64,000 bases of DNA from Tectiglobus sp965224045 (GCA_965224045.1 CBDCYD010000004.1:133764-197763), one strand, 5' to 3'. Shown: positions 16,120 to 24,787, counted from the stretch's first letter. Made by a program: numbers and translations. The notes: a model not told the origin generated them from the letters alone.

Positions 16120-16703
16120 AGCCGGGCAACCCTGAAGCGTTTCAACAGTACGGATACCGCGTCTGGTATCGCCACCGGCCCGGACGTCGTTGCAGTGGTC
16201 GCGCCTGGAGGTTCGCGATGTTCAAACCAATGCGCAATCAACAGCAAGATGGCGTGGCGGATGTCTTCCGGTACGTCGGTAGGAGCCGCGCCAAAGCCCG
16301 CGGTAAAGTCGATCTCGATGCCGTTTAGGCGGGCTCCGGGTGTGGGCCAATAGCCCGAGCGCGATGCGATGCGCGGGATGTCGGCTGCGGCATCCACCGC
16401 ATAAGTGACGGGGTCGATGAGTGTCGGAGTTCCATCGCCGTCGACAACCCGGACCGCATCGATCGTCTGCAACGGTCGGAGCGGCAGTTCGATGATGGTA
16501 CTCATCGGCCAGCAGTCAAACGTCCATTGCCATTGTTGGGTGATGAAAGCTGCATTGAGGGCTGCCTCTAGCTGTAACCTCGCGGTCGTGATCAGGCTGT
16601 CGATCAGTGTATCTTCATCGCCCGTATCGACCCGCAGGTGTGCTTTGGCCTCGTTCAAAGACAGTGGCTCGAGTGCCGGTGCGCTCAGCGGCGAGAGTGC
16701 CAT
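16116..16703 (-). CDS. GTA orfg6: head-tail connector (gp6-like)
   Basis: 195 residues from MALSPLSAPALEPLSLNEAKAHLRVDTGDED, the standard opening of gp6-like adaptor proteins. LITTARLQLEAALNAAF and HAILLLIAHWFEHRE match the helical part that docks on the portal. The frame is open upstream to 16829, but that extension runs through the 16735-16770 hairpin and is not family-like. It ends in an ATGA overlap with orfg7. Confidence 0.92.
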   Translation of the reverse strand: MALSPLSAPALEPLSLNEAKAHLRVDTGDEDTLIDSLITTARLQLEAALNAAFITQQWQWTFDCWPMSTIIELPLRPLQTIDAVRVVDGDGTPTLIDPVTYAVDAAADIPRIASRSGYWPTPGARLNGIEIDFTAGFGAAPTDVPEDIRHAILLLIAHWFEHREPPGATTATTSGPVAIPDAVSVLLKRFRVARL

Positions 16704-16734
16704 GACGTCACCCCATGTGTTTATCCAGAAAAGG

Positions 16735-16770
16735 GACAGGCCGGTGCGATGGCTCGCGCACCGGCCTGTC
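16735..16770. terminator. Perfect 14-bp hairpin between capsid and orfg6 genes
   Basis: GACAGGCCGGTGCG pairs perfectly with CGCACCGGCCTGTC around an 8-base loop, in the 190-base gap between orfg5 and orfg6. On the minus strand it is followed by CCCTTTTC, a weak U-tract. It looks like a partial terminator or mRNA-stabilising stem that sets the high capsid level against the downstream tail genes. Confidence 0.6.
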
Positions 16771-16893
16771 AAAGACTCGCGGGCGGGGAGGAAGCCGGAG
16801 GATGGCGACCCGCGAGGGAGTGCGACCACACCTGGCGGGACGAAACGCAGTTCGCGAGACAGGCAGGGTCACTTGGAGAGAGGGGAATTGCCG

Positions 16894-18153
16894 TCAGGCG
16901 CCAAAACGCAGGAACTTGATGGCATCAAAGTCCTGAACGCCGCCGCCGACACGCTTGGTGGTGTAGAACAGCACGTAGGGCTTGGCAGAATAGGGATCGC
17001 GCAGGACACGGATACCGACGCGGTCGACGATCAGGTAACCGCGGCGGAAGTCTCCGAATGCGATCGCATTTGCGTCGGCGGCGATGTCCGGCATGTCCTC
17101 GGATTCTGCGATTGCGAAGCCCATCAATGTCGGTGCCTGACCCGGCGCCTGGCCCGGCTGCCAAAGATAATTGCCGTCGCCGTCCTTCATCTTGCGCACG
17201 GTCGTCTGAGTTGCGCGGTTCATGACGAAGTTGGCATTGGCGCGATAGCCGGTGCGGACCGCGTAAATCAGGTCGATCAGGACGTCGGCCGGGTCGCTTG
17301 CCGGGAAGGCGGCGGATACGCCGGTTGGCACCGTGCCGATGTTGCCCCAACTCCACGAACCGTTGTCGACCGTGGTGTAGGTGAGGAAGCCGCGCGGCTG
17401 GTTTGTGCCATCGCCGTTGACGAATGCGGTACCTTCCTGTTCGGCAAATGCGGCACGAACCTCATCTGCGATCCACTGGTCGATATCCACTGCGCTGTCG
17501 TCGAGCAACGCCTGCGTCGCCGAAGGCATAGCGTAGAGTTCCATTGTCGGGAAGGCGAGTTCCGCGAGCGTCGGTGAGCTGGTTTCGGGCCGCGCTGCCG
17601 TTTCGCCGACCCAGCCTGTCGATGCGCCGCTGATTGCGAATGGCTTCTTGTAGACAGAACCTGAGACCTGGCGCACGCCGGCAATCGCGCGTATTGGCGA
17701 AATGTCCTTGAGTGCGCCGTTGATCGTCGTTTCGGTTTCGTCGGGCACCAGGTATCCGCCGTCCGGGTCGGACCCGATGGAAAGCGCCTTGGCCTCGATA
17801 TCGCGGAGAGCTGCTGCATCGCCCTTGCGTACATAACCTTCGAAGGCCGACTTGTGCTGCAAACCGAGGCCCGTTCGGGTCAGCCCGCCGCCGAGCGCCG
17901 GACGATCGGCTTTGTGCACCAACTCGTCAACCGCCCTTTGGTGGGCATCGAGAGCTTGGTCGATGCGCGTGAGTTTGTCCTCAGTAACAACGTCGGATGC
18001 CATACGCCGCTCGATTTCGTCGAGGCGCTGCTCGTTGGTGTCCTTGAACGCTTCGAAGGCGCGCATAAACTCGTCGAACGCCGCTCCTATGTCGTCGTCG
18101 CCGAGGCGTTTGGTTTCGAGCGCGCTGTCGCGCGAAGCCGCAGATTTCATCAT
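16894..18153 (-). CDS. GTA orfg5: HK97-fold major capsid protein
   Basis: 419 residues from MMKSAASRDSALETKRLG, with AAAGGA seven bases upstream. Residues 20-105 are a charged helical scaffolding-like delta domain (FEAFKDTNEQRLDEIERRM), removed by the prohead protease in this family. The HK97 fold follows: GGYLVPDETETTI, SGASTGWVGETAARPETS, EGTAFVNGDGTNQPRGFL and FVMNRATQTTVRKMKD. ATG overlaps the protease stop. Confidence 0.96.
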   Translation of the reverse strand: MMKSAASRDSALETKRLGDDDIGAAFDEFMRAFEAFKDTNEQRLDEIERRMASDVVTEDKLTRIDQALDAHQRAVDELVHKADRPALGGGLTRTGLGLQHKSAFEGYVRKGDAAALRDIEAKALSIGSDPDGGYLVPDETETTINGALKDISPIRAIAGVRQVSGSVYKKPFAISGASTGWVGETAARPETSSPTLAELAFPTMELYAMPSATQALLDDSAVDIDQWIADEVRAAFAEQEGTAFVNGDGTNQPRGFLTYTTVDNGSWSWGNIGTVPTGVSAAFPASDPADVLIDLIYAVRTGYRANANFVMNRATQTTVRKMKDGDGNYLWQPGQAPGQAPTLMGFAIAESEDMPDIAADANAIAFGDFRRGYLIVDRVGIRVLRDPYSAKPYVLFYTTKRVGGGVQDFDAIKFLRFGA

Positions 18154-18890
18154 CGGTGGGTCCTTTCGAGGAATTGCGATTGCCTGATGAGACGGGCGGC
18201 TTCGGCGATCTGTGCTGCAAGCTGCCGTTCCCATTCCGGCCCCCGCCCCGCATCCCGCAGGGACTTGAGCCCGTTGAAGCCGCCACGCATCACGGCGCGC
18301 GCTTCTGAACGCGTGAACCCAGCATCCCGCGTGAGCCAGCGCTCGAATTCTCTTGGTGACGGAGAGGTGCCAGCGAACGGATCGGCCTTGACCGATGACA
18401 CACGCGCCTCAGGGAGCATCGGGAAGGTCACGACCGAGATTTCCCACAAATCAACCGCCTTGAGGCGGCGCACGCCGCTGCGCCGGTCTCGGTCACCCGT
18501 AATCGTGCGAAAGCCGATCGAAAGCCCATCGATGGCGCCGGCCCGCATGAGGGCCAGGATCTCGCGGCCCTTGGCGAGTTCGACCATGATGCGACCCTTG
18601 GCAAAGAGCCCGCGAGCGTCCTCATAAATCCGCCGCCAGACGCCGATCGGCTGGTTGGGATCATGCTGGAAGAGCATCCTGACCCCGTCCGGGCCACGCT
18701 TGCTCAGGCTGTCGCGGAATGCGCCGGGCATGACGATGTCCCGGCCCAAATCCTCGCGGTTGAACAGCGATGCGTAGCCTTCGAACTCGCCATCGAGGGT
18801 TACCTGCTTGAGGTCGAGCGCACAAAACTTCACCTCCGCTGCCCGCGATCGAGCTACGGCATGCTTATCGATCATGTTGAAATATTCCAT
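18150..18890 (-). CDS. GTA orfg4: HK97-family prohead protease
   Basis: 246 residues. Catalytic motifs of the U35 family are visible: histidine in MLFQHDPNQPIG and serine in DGLSIGFRT. The N-terminal GEFEGYASLFNREDLGRDIV is typical. It matures the capsid by removing the delta domain. A C-terminal extension of about 70 residues (FERWLTRDAGFTRSEARAVMR) is common to GTA proteases. The start is uncertain because no clear Shine-Dalgarno precedes ATG 18890; an ATG five codons later is also possible. Confidence 0.94.
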   Translation of the reverse strand: MEYFNMIDKHAVARSRAAEVKFCALDLKQVTLDGEFEGYASLFNREDLGRDIVMPGAFRDSLSKRGPDGVRMLFQHDPNQPIGVWRRIYEDARGLFAKGRIMVELAKGREILALMRAGAIDGLSIGFRTITGDRDRRSGVRRLKAVDLWEISVVTFPMLPEARVSSVKADPFAGTSPSPREFERWLTRDAGFTRSEARAVMRGGFNGLKSLRDAGRGPEWERQLAAQIAEAARLIRQSQFLERTHR

Positions 18891-18929
18891 CAGTTGGCAG
18901 AAGTTTCTAGATCGCCGGGTTTGTGCGGG

Positions 18930-20108
18930 TCAGATCGTGTCGCCGCCGTCTACGGGACCGTAGCCGACAGCGGCGCGCTTTTCGTTGGGCGTAAGGAATG
19001 CCGACCGGTCGAGCCTGGACCAAAGCGCTTCACGTTCGCTGGCAAGCGCTTCGACTGCATCGAGGTCGGCGCGCAACTGGACGCCGTCGCCCCAAGCCGG
19101 TGCCAGCCAGCGCGACAGCGTACGCGCTGTGCGGTGGACGAGGGGCAGCACTGTCTGGCGCCAGAGCGTGCGGTTTGCTTCCTGGAAGTTGGCGTAGGTG
19201 TTGTCGCCGGGGATACCGAGCAACATCGGCGGCACGCCGAGCGCCAGGGTGATTTCACGGGCGGCGGCGCTACGCGCCTCGTTGAAGTCCATGTCGCGGG
19301 GTGTCAGGCTCATCGATTTCCAGTCGAGGCCGCCTTCGAGGAGCAGTGGCCGGCCGGCGTTGCGCGCGCCCTGGAAGCTCTCTTCCAGCTCACCCTTGAG
19401 GCGTTCGAACTGGTCGGTGGTCAGTTGGCCGCCGGCGGTATAGACAAGGGCGCCGGATGGCCGTGCTGCATTGTCGAGCAAGGCTTTGTTCCAACGACTT
19501 GCGGTGTTGTGCAGGTCGACGGCGGCGGCAGCAGCCTGGAGCGGGCTGAGGCCATAGTGGTCGTTGGCCGGGTGGAATAATTTGATATGCAGAAGCCTTT
19601 GGACGCCCGGCACGGATTCGCCGCGGATCAACGTCTTTGATTGTCCGACGGTATACTCGTAGGCCTCCGGCCAACCGTCGCTACCGGCAATGACGCGGAC
19701 TCTGTCGGGCCGGAGGGGATGCAAACTTGCAAGCCGGCCGCCAATGGCGACGGTGTCGAGATAGGCGTTTCCCGATACGAGCAGGTAGCCATAGAGCTGT
19801 TCGAGGATGGTGGTCCCGCCACCGGCTGGTGACCATGCCAACAGTTCGGACAGTGGATGGTCGAGGATCTCTTCGCCGTCGCGATAGGCCAGCAGCGGCA
19901 CGGATGCTGCTGCTTCCGATATCATGCGTACGGCGCGGTAGACGATCGGGTTGCGCATGACGCCGTCGCGAGCGAAGGCGGTGTAATCGCGCGGGCTCCA
20001 TGACGGATTGGCAAGACCCTCGATGGCGATGAGAGAGCCGGTCGCGGCCTTCGCCTCCGTCGCAGCATCGCTCCGCCGCGGTAGCCACCGCGCCAGCGTT
20101 TCGAGCAT
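18930..20108 (-). CDS. GTA orfg3: portal protein (HK97 type)
   Basis: 392 residues with AAGGAG upstream of the ATG. Motifs include NPIVYRAVRMISEAAASVPL, LLVSGNAYLDTVAIGGR, LLHIKLFHPANDHYGLSPLQAAA and ALGVPPMLLGIPGDNTYAN, all characteristic of phage portal proteins. It forms the dodecameric DNA channel at the capsid vertex. It sits 70 bases after the terminase gene. The small orfg3.5 found in Rhodobacter is not seen in the 39-base gap before orfg4. Confidence 0.95.
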   Translation of the reverse strand: MLETLARWLPRRSDAATEAKAATGSLIAIEGLANPSWSPRDYTAFARDGVMRNPIVYRAVRMISEAAASVPLLAYRDGEEILDHPLSELLAWSPAGGGTTILEQLYGYLLVSGNAYLDTVAIGGRLASLHPLRPDRVRVIAGSDGWPEAYEYTVGQSKTLIRGESVPGVQRLLHIKLFHPANDHYGLSPLQAAAAAVDLHNTASRWNKALLDNAARPSGALVYTAGGQLTTDQFERLKGELEESFQGARNAGRPLLLEGGLDWKSMSLTPRDMDFNEARSAAAREITLALGVPPMLLGIPGDNTYANFQEANRTLWRQTVLPLVHRTARTLSRWLAPAWGDGVQLRADLDAVEALASEREALWSRLDRSAFLTPNEKRAAVGYGPVDGGDTI

Positions 20109-20178
20109 GAGCCTCTCCTTGGTTGTGCTACCTCGACAATGCGCCCTTCCACGTTCGCACGGACATCGCGGACGGCCC

Positions 20179-21561
20179 TCAAAGTGACCGCACTGCGGGA
20201 TCGCCGTCGCTGGCGAGCATCAATTCCGTCACGGCCCAAACCAGTGCATCGACCCGGTCGGGGCTGCGCCCATGGACGCGGCCGTCGTTGCCAAAGGCCA
20301 GCATCTGGGCCTCCAGTTCGACGTGCTCGCCAACGTGGGCGACACGCCCTTCGGCATAAAGAGCTGCGACCGGTTCGGCGCGGATCCACTTGCCGCGCGT
20401 AGCGCGTACCGCGGTAAACGGTACGTTGCGATCGACCTGGCGCACAATCGTGGCGACGAGATCGCCGCCCTGGTTGACTTCGGCAACGATGCGGTCGGCG
20501 GCAAAGTCGCGATAGGCAGCGACTGCGGCGCGGGCCCATGTCGCTGGATCGCGACCCTGGATCGTACGGTCCGCGAGGATGTAGCAACGGCCGTCGAGGG
20601 CAAGGCCCGCGATGACGATGCCACAGGCATCCGATGTCGACGTTGCAGTTACCGGTGGGTCGACCGCGACAACGATCCGCTCGAGTTCGGGCGGAATGTC
20701 AACGCGGCCGTGGTCGATCCAGCGGGCCTGCCAAAGGGCACCGGACAGTACCTCAATCAACTCGCCATCTAGTTCCTGACGTCCGAGCTGCGAACCGGCG
20801 TAGCGCCGCTGCATCTCCTCCAGAAATGCCGGCGCCAGATTGTCGGCATTGTCGGTCGTGCGCGAACGCGACACGACCGTCGTCTCCAGTTTCATCAAAC
20901 GTGGCAGGATCGGCACTGGCCGAGGTGTCGTTGTCGCCACCGCCCGTGGAGCCGTGCCGAGCCGCAGGGCAAACTGCAACATGTCCCAAACAGTATCGGC
21001 ATTGCGCCACTTAGCGACCTCGTCGCACCATGCGGCGGCGAACTGCGGCCCTCGCAAGCTGTCCGGCGAGGATGCCGAAAACAGTTGAGCGATCGCGCCG
21101 TTGGGCCAGGTGAGCATGGCCTTCGACGGTTCGAATTCCGGGCGTTCGTGGTCGGCGTGGACGGCGAGCAGGCCGGAAACGCCTTCGACCATGACGCTGC
21201 GGGCGTCCTGCATCGTTTCGCCGACCAGCGCAATGCGCATGGCGGGTTCCGTCGCAAACGGCGGCTTGCCGAGGGCCTGTGCACGCACCCACTCAGCTCC
21301 CGCGCGCGTTTTGCCGGCGCCACGGCCACCGAGTACGAGCCACGTACGCCAGGCGTTGCCTGCCGGGTCGGGGCATTGCGGTGGCGGCAGTTGGTCGTCC
21401 CGCGCCCAGACCTCCCAGTCGTGGAGAATCTCAACGATAAAACGGTTCGGCCAATCAGCCAGCGCGTCTTCGATGTCAGTCTGCGATGTCCGTTCCCTTT
21501 TCGCGCAATCTACGAATTCGTTCCGCAAGTTCCTCGCGGAGGCGGACCGGATCGATGTCAT
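20179..21561 (-). CDS. GTA orfg2: terminase large subunit
   Basis: About 460 residues. The ATPase domain has Walker A GGRGAGKTRAGAEW and Walker B-like FAAAWCDEVAKW. The RNase H-like nuclease domain has acidic residues in VVAVDPPVTA, ILADRTIQG and SPDRVDALVWAVTE. It packages headfuls of host DNA in GTAs. The start is uncertain: ATG 21561 (MTSIRSAS) overlaps orfg1 by 86 bases, a second ATG lies five codons upstream, and no good Shine-Dalgarno is seen. The family-like sequence begins only near DWPNRFIVEI. Confidence 0.93.
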   Translation of the reverse strand: MTSIRSASARNLRNEFVDCAKRERTSQTDIEDALADWPNRFIVEILHDWEVWARDDQLPPPQCPDPAGNAWRTWLVLGGRGAGKTRAGAEWVRAQALGKPPFATEPAMRIALVGETMQDARSVMVEGVSGLLAVHADHERPEFEPSKAMLTWPNGAIAQLFSASSPDSLRGPQFAAAWCDEVAKWRNADTVWDMLQFALRLGTAPRAVATTTPRPVPILPRLMKLETTVVSRSRTTDNADNLAPAFLEEMQRRYAGSQLGRQELDGELIEVLSGALWQARWIDHGRVDIPPELERIVVAVDPPVTATSTSDACGIVIAGLALDGRCYILADRTIQGRDPATWARAAVAAYRDFAADRIVAEVNQGGDLVATIVRQVDRNVPFTAVRATRGKWIRAEPVAALYAEGRVAHVGEHVELEAQMLAFGNDGRVHGRSPDRVDALVWAVTELMLASDGDPAVRSL

Positions 21562-21970
21562 CGGCTGGTTCGTCATGTTCGGACTTGCCGCCGGGCTTGC
21601 TGCGTCGCGTGCCGCGTTCGCCAACTTCAAGTCCGATCACCTTCTCGAAATTCCTGATCAGTTGCCCAAGGGCCCGCGTTTCACGTTCGTGATCCGCGAT
21701 TGAGAGATCGTCGTCTTGGTTCGACATGCGCGCCTCCAGTTGCGCGAGTTTGATTTCGACCGACCGGTAGAGCCGGTCGAGGACCTGCGGTTCCGACTGT
21801 TCGGGTTTTGCCAGCAACTTGCGCCGGCGCTGCCAGTTCAGCTTTTTGGCGCGGTGATATACGGCGGTTTCCGAGACGCCGAAGCGCTCGCAGAGTTCAG
21901 CGACGGTTTCCTGCTTCTTTTCGTAGGCGTGCCGGATTTCGACCCACATCGTCTCCGGGTAGGCGTTCAT
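21476..21970 (-). CDS. GTA orfg1: small terminase subunit
   Basis: 164 residues from MNAYPETMWVEIRHAYEKKQ. An N-terminal helix-turn-helix (ETVAELCERFGVSETAVYHRAKKLNW, about 15-42) is followed by a long charged helical region (LDRLYRSVEIKLAQLEARM) and a terminal IRRLREKGTDIAD. This is the DNA-recognition partner of the large terminase and the first gene of the cluster. It overlaps orfg2. The frame remains open to 22030, but the upstream part is not family-like. Confidence 0.85.
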   Translation of the reverse strand: MNAYPETMWVEIRHAYEKKQETVAELCERFGVSETAVYHRAKKLNWQRRRKLLAKPEQSEPQVLDRLYRSVEIKLAQLEARMSNQDDDLSIADHERETRALGQLIRNFEKVIGLEVGERGTRRSKPGGKSEHDEPADDIDPVRLREELAERIRRLREKGTDIAD

Positions 21971-22162
21971 CGGGGCACCAGGTGTTTGATAGATCGTGCG
22001 AGCGGAGCGGGGTTGCCGTCGCTGGTTCAATATCTTGCGAGTGGCATTGGAGGACAGCGGTTTATGGGTACGGCTGGCGGTTAAGCCGCCGAGCTATGCG
22101 GTTTCCACCAACGGGTTTCCCGCTCAGCCGCGGCACTTGCCCAGTTTTCGCGTTATACAATA

Positions 22163-22191
22163 TTAGTACCCTATTAGCGTTACACTGTCAA
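22163..22191 (-). promoter_or_regulatory. Sigma-70-type promoter for the GTA cluster
   Basis: On the minus strand a perfect -35 TTGACA (22191-22186), a 17-base spacer and TACTAA as -10 (22168-22163) lie about 190 bases before the orfg1 ATG. It sits in an AT-rich island (about 22140-22275) that contrasts sharply with the GC-rich surroundings. It is the only strong promoter-like sequence in front of the cluster. Confidence 0.6.
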
Positions 22192-22228
22192 CAAAAATTA
22201 TGTATTAATCCAACTTATATCTCAAATT

Positions 22229-22245
22229 CTCAAGTATACTTTGAG
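22229..22245. promoter_or_regulatory. Operator-like dyad upstream of the GTA promoter
   Basis: CTCAA and TTGAG arms flank the palindromic core GTATAC with one extra base. A further half-site CTCAAA occurs at 22221-22226. The dyad is about 40 bases upstream of the -35 hexamer, a position suited to an activator. The bound protein is unknown; a GafA-like GTA activator is one possibility. Confidence 0.4.
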
Positions 22246-22325
22246 TATAGGTGCGTTGGGAATATTCTATCATGTGATGGGGCGCCGGGGATAAGGTCCA
22301 AGAACATGAGTTTCGGGCGGCCGTC

Positions 22326-23237
22326 TCAGGCGCGCCTTGCCAACTGCTGCTGGCGGGCGAGCATGCTTTCGCGGTAGGCGATGTAGAAGCCGCTGGAGAA
22401 GATGATGGCCGCGCCAATCCAGGTATAGAGCGTTGGGATCTCGGCAAACAGCCAGAAGCCGAGTAGTGCTGTCCAGACGAGCTTGAGAAAGTCGAACGGC
22501 ATGACGGCTGTCGCCTCTGCCTGCTTGAGGGATTCGGCCAGGAGGAGTTGCCCGATCGTGCCGGCGATACCGATGAACAGCAGCCAGCCCCAGGCCTCAA
22601 TGCCTGGCCAGCGCCAAACGTAGAGTGCCGGGCCGAGGGAAAGAATGCTCATTAGTACGTTGACGTAAGCGGTTACCGTGACGCTCGAATCGGAGCGCAG
22701 TAGAAACTTGATGACGATCATCGTCACGGCCCAGATCGATGCCGAGCCGACGACCAGTATTGAACCGAAATCCACCGCTTCGATTCCCGGGCGCAGGATG
22801 ATAAGTGTACCGATGAAGCCAAGGATCGTTGCCGTCCAGCGGCGAACACGCATGCGTTCACCGAGAATGAGGACGCTGAGAACAGCCATGAACAGCGGTG
22901 AGGTAAACGATAGCGCCGTGACTTTGGCGATCGGCGTGATCGACAATGCATAGAAAAAGGAGAACATTGCGCACATGTTGAGACAGGCGCGCAGGGCATG
23001 AAGGCCGAGCCGATCGGAGTGAAAAACCCCAACACCCTGCTGCATGATGATGGGCAGGAACACTAGGAGCCCGAAGAAATTTCTGAAAAAGGCGATTTGA
23101 AAGGGATGCAACTCCGTCGAAATGTATCGGATCGTGGCGTGCATCATCGAAAAGAAGACAGTCGAAATCACCATCAACGCGATGCCGCGCGTGGTTCCCG
23201 GCAATCCGGTCCAAATCTCTCTGAATGCTGCTGGCAT
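22326..23237 (-). CDS. EamA/DMT-superfamily membrane permease
   Basis: 303 residues from MPAAFREIWTG, with ten predicted membrane helices in two EamA repeats (about 20-150 and 165-300). The first contains FFRNFFGLLVFLP and the second LKLVWTALLGFWLFAE, both family-typical. Such proteins usually export small metabolites such as amino acids or purines; the substrate cannot be inferred. A TTG in frame at 23282 would add 15 residues. It borders the GTA promoter island and is read toward it. Confidence 0.85.
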   Translation of the reverse strand: MPAAFREIWTGLPGTTRGIALMVISTVFFSMMHATIRYISTELHPFQIAFFRNFFGLLVFLPIIMQQGVGVFHSDRLGLHALRACLNMCAMFSFFYALSITPIAKVTALSFTSPLFMAVLSVLILGERMRVRRWTATILGFIGTLIILRPGIEAVDFGSILVVGSASIWAVTMIVIKFLLRSDSSVTVTAYVNVLMSILSLGPALYVWRWPGIEAWGWLLFIGIAGTIGQLLLAESLKQAEATAVMPFDFLKLVWTALLGFWLFAEIPTLYTWIGAAIIFSSGFYIAYRESMLARQQQLARRA

Positions 23238-23344
23238 AAAGTCTCGATGTCGGAAGGCGGCGACACCATAGACGCTTGTCAACCGTCATGCGACCGCGTT
23301 CTTCGCAGGGCAGTGTTGCGTATGGTTGCGGCGGGAGGACGAAA

Positions 23345-23800
23345 ATGGAAATCCGCATCGACGATCTGAGTGGCCCGAAGATCGCGCGCTTGCTCGAAGC
23401 GCATATGAAGGATATGCATCGCTGGACACCGCCAGAAAGCATTCACGCGCTCGATCTGGAGGCGCTCAAGACGCCTGACATCACGTTTTGGAGCGTGTGG
23501 GAGGCTGGCCAATTGATCGCGTGCGGTGCGCTGCGTGAAATCGACCCGCGTCAGGGCGAGATCAAATCGATGCACACGGCCGAATGCCACCGCGGCCGCG
23601 GCATTGCCGGTTGCCTGCTCGAGCATATTCTCGAAGTGGCGAGGGGACGCGGCTATCGCCGGCTCAGCCTCGAGACCGGTGCGATGGAGGAGTTTCAGCC
23701 GGCCCGTGACCTTTATGCGCGCTACGGTTTCACCGCCTGTGGCCCGTTTGCCGACTACGGGCCTGATCCCAACAGCTTCTTCATGACGCGGGAACTCTGA
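23345..23800 (+). CDS. GNAT-family N-acetyltransferase
   Basis: 151 residues from MEIRIDDLSG, with GGGAGG six bases before the ATG. The acetyl-CoA loop is HRGRGIAGCLLEHIL (about 83-97). FWSVWEAGQLIACGALREID and ETGAMEEFQPARDLYARYGF match YjgM/PhnO-like members. The substrate is unknown. Divergent from the EamA gene; convergent with the cupin gene, with repeat A2 between them. Confidence 0.88.
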   Translation: MEIRIDDLSGPKIARLLEAHMKDMHRWTPPESIHALDLEALKTPDITFWSVWEAGQLIACGALREIDPRQGEIKSMHTAECHRGRGIAGCLLEHILEVARGRGYRRLSLETGAMEEFQPARDLYARYGFTACGPFADYGPDPNSFFMTREL

Positions 23801-23874
23801 GGCGCATTGTTCCGCGTTGCGCAAATTCCAAGCGGCCGTTTGGCGGGCGCAAAGGCCGTGTTCGACAGTTGCGC

Positions 23875-24003
23875 TCTAAGAGCGTTCAGGTTTAGCTGAA
23901 ACCGTCCCACTCCCCCGCCCGGCCGCCCATGCAATCGTGGTTTTGGGCGGCCGGGCGGGGGAGTGGGCAGGCGGTGCGATTCCGCCTAAGGCGGAAATGA
24001 CCT
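23875..24003. repeat. Palindromic repeat A, copy 2 (inverted flanks)
   Basis: Same element as at 7445 and 34590, but in opposite orientation. On the plus strand the AGGTTTAGCTGAAACC tail comes first, then a perfect inverted repeat, then the TTCCGCCT palindrome. The loop GCAATCGTGGTTT reads the same way on the plus strand as in the other two copies, so it is inverted relative to its flanks. It lies between the convergent GNAT and cupin genes. Confidence 0.88.
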
Positions 24004-24018
24004 AGGCACGATGATCTA
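24004..24018 (-). repeat. Fragment of palindromic repeat B supplying a stop codon
   Basis: On the minus strand TAGATCATCGTGCC starts exactly at the stop codon of the cupin gene. The same string starts at the stop of pyrE (51426) and, with one change, at the stop of divL (58406). Repeat A2 begins immediately after it, so A2 may have inserted into a B element. Confidence 0.65.
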
Positions 24019-24570
24019 GGAGGCGAGCCGCGCGTTCGCCTCTTCGAACAGGCGCATGTTCTTGTCGACGTCGTAAGTCTTTTCGGTCAGGTCCTGCGGG
24101 TCCCATTCGCTGCGGTGCTCCTCGAAGAAATCACCCTTATATACGTGCAACGCGCTGGTGCAGATGCCGGTGGGATTGGTGACCGAGTGTATGATGTTGT
24201 GGCCCAGCATCACGGACTTGCCCGGCCCTAGCGAATCGGCACCGGCGGCCTCGATGCGACCGCTTGGATCATCTTTGACGCGGCGCCAGAAGATGTTGTC
24301 TTCGCGGCCCGTGTAAACGCCGATGACGGCGGCCATGTTGTGGTTGTGCGGCATGAGAGTCATGCGTGGCGCCCAAATCAGATTGAGGACGGTGAGTTCG
24401 TCTGACTGATAGAGTTTGTGGACGCCGCCCTTGGTCGGCTCACCCAATGCATTGATCAATGCGTTCGGATCGGACACGGCCCTTGCGACCAAGTCCTGCA
24501 CCGCCTTCATCGAGTCGGTACCGCGGACGGCAGCCTTGCAGTCTTCAATGAACATTTCGACGTCGAACAT
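24016..24570 (-). CDS. Cupin protein, cysteine dioxygenase-like
   Basis: 184 residues from MFDVEMFIEDCKAAVRG, with GGAGA six bases upstream. The cupin metal site is visible as MPHNHNMAAVIGVYTGREDN, with a later histidine in GHNIIHSVTNP. The layout fits the cysteine dioxygenase/PCO-like family, which are iron-dependent thiol dioxygenases, although the substrate cannot be read from sequence. Its TAG stop lies in a repeat B fragment. Confidence 0.72.
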   Translation of the reverse strand: MFDVEMFIEDCKAAVRGTDSMKAVQDLVARAVSDPNALINALGEPTKGGVHKLYQSDELTVLNLIWAPRMTLMPHNHNMAAVIGVYTGREDNIFWRRVKDDPSGRIEAAGADSLGPGKSVMLGHNIIHSVTNPTGICTSALHVYKGDFFEEHRSEWDPQDLTEKTYDVDKNMRLFEEANARLAS

Positions 24571-24787
24571 TAGATCTCTCCGCTGCGGTTTGTGCCTCAG
24601 ATTTGATACAGATCGAGAATTGCGTTCTGTATTCACGTGATCACACGAACCCTTTTTCCCTGAAAACGGGCACGGACGCAATCCTGATTAATTCCTTGTT
24701 GTTCTGCGAACTGGACGTTTTTGGTGCGCGCAGACCTAAGACCCAACCGGTGGAAATGGCGATGAAGACGTTCTGTCCGCCGGCGCG

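Noticed and set aside
6051..21970. Complete prophage
   Set aside because: Gene content and order match GTA orfg1-15; no integrase, repressor, replication genes or attachment-site repeats are seen at the borders.
22140..22275. AT-rich island as a tRNA gene or attachment site
   Set aside because: It does not fold as a tRNA, and no matching direct repeat occurs at the other end of the GTA cluster.
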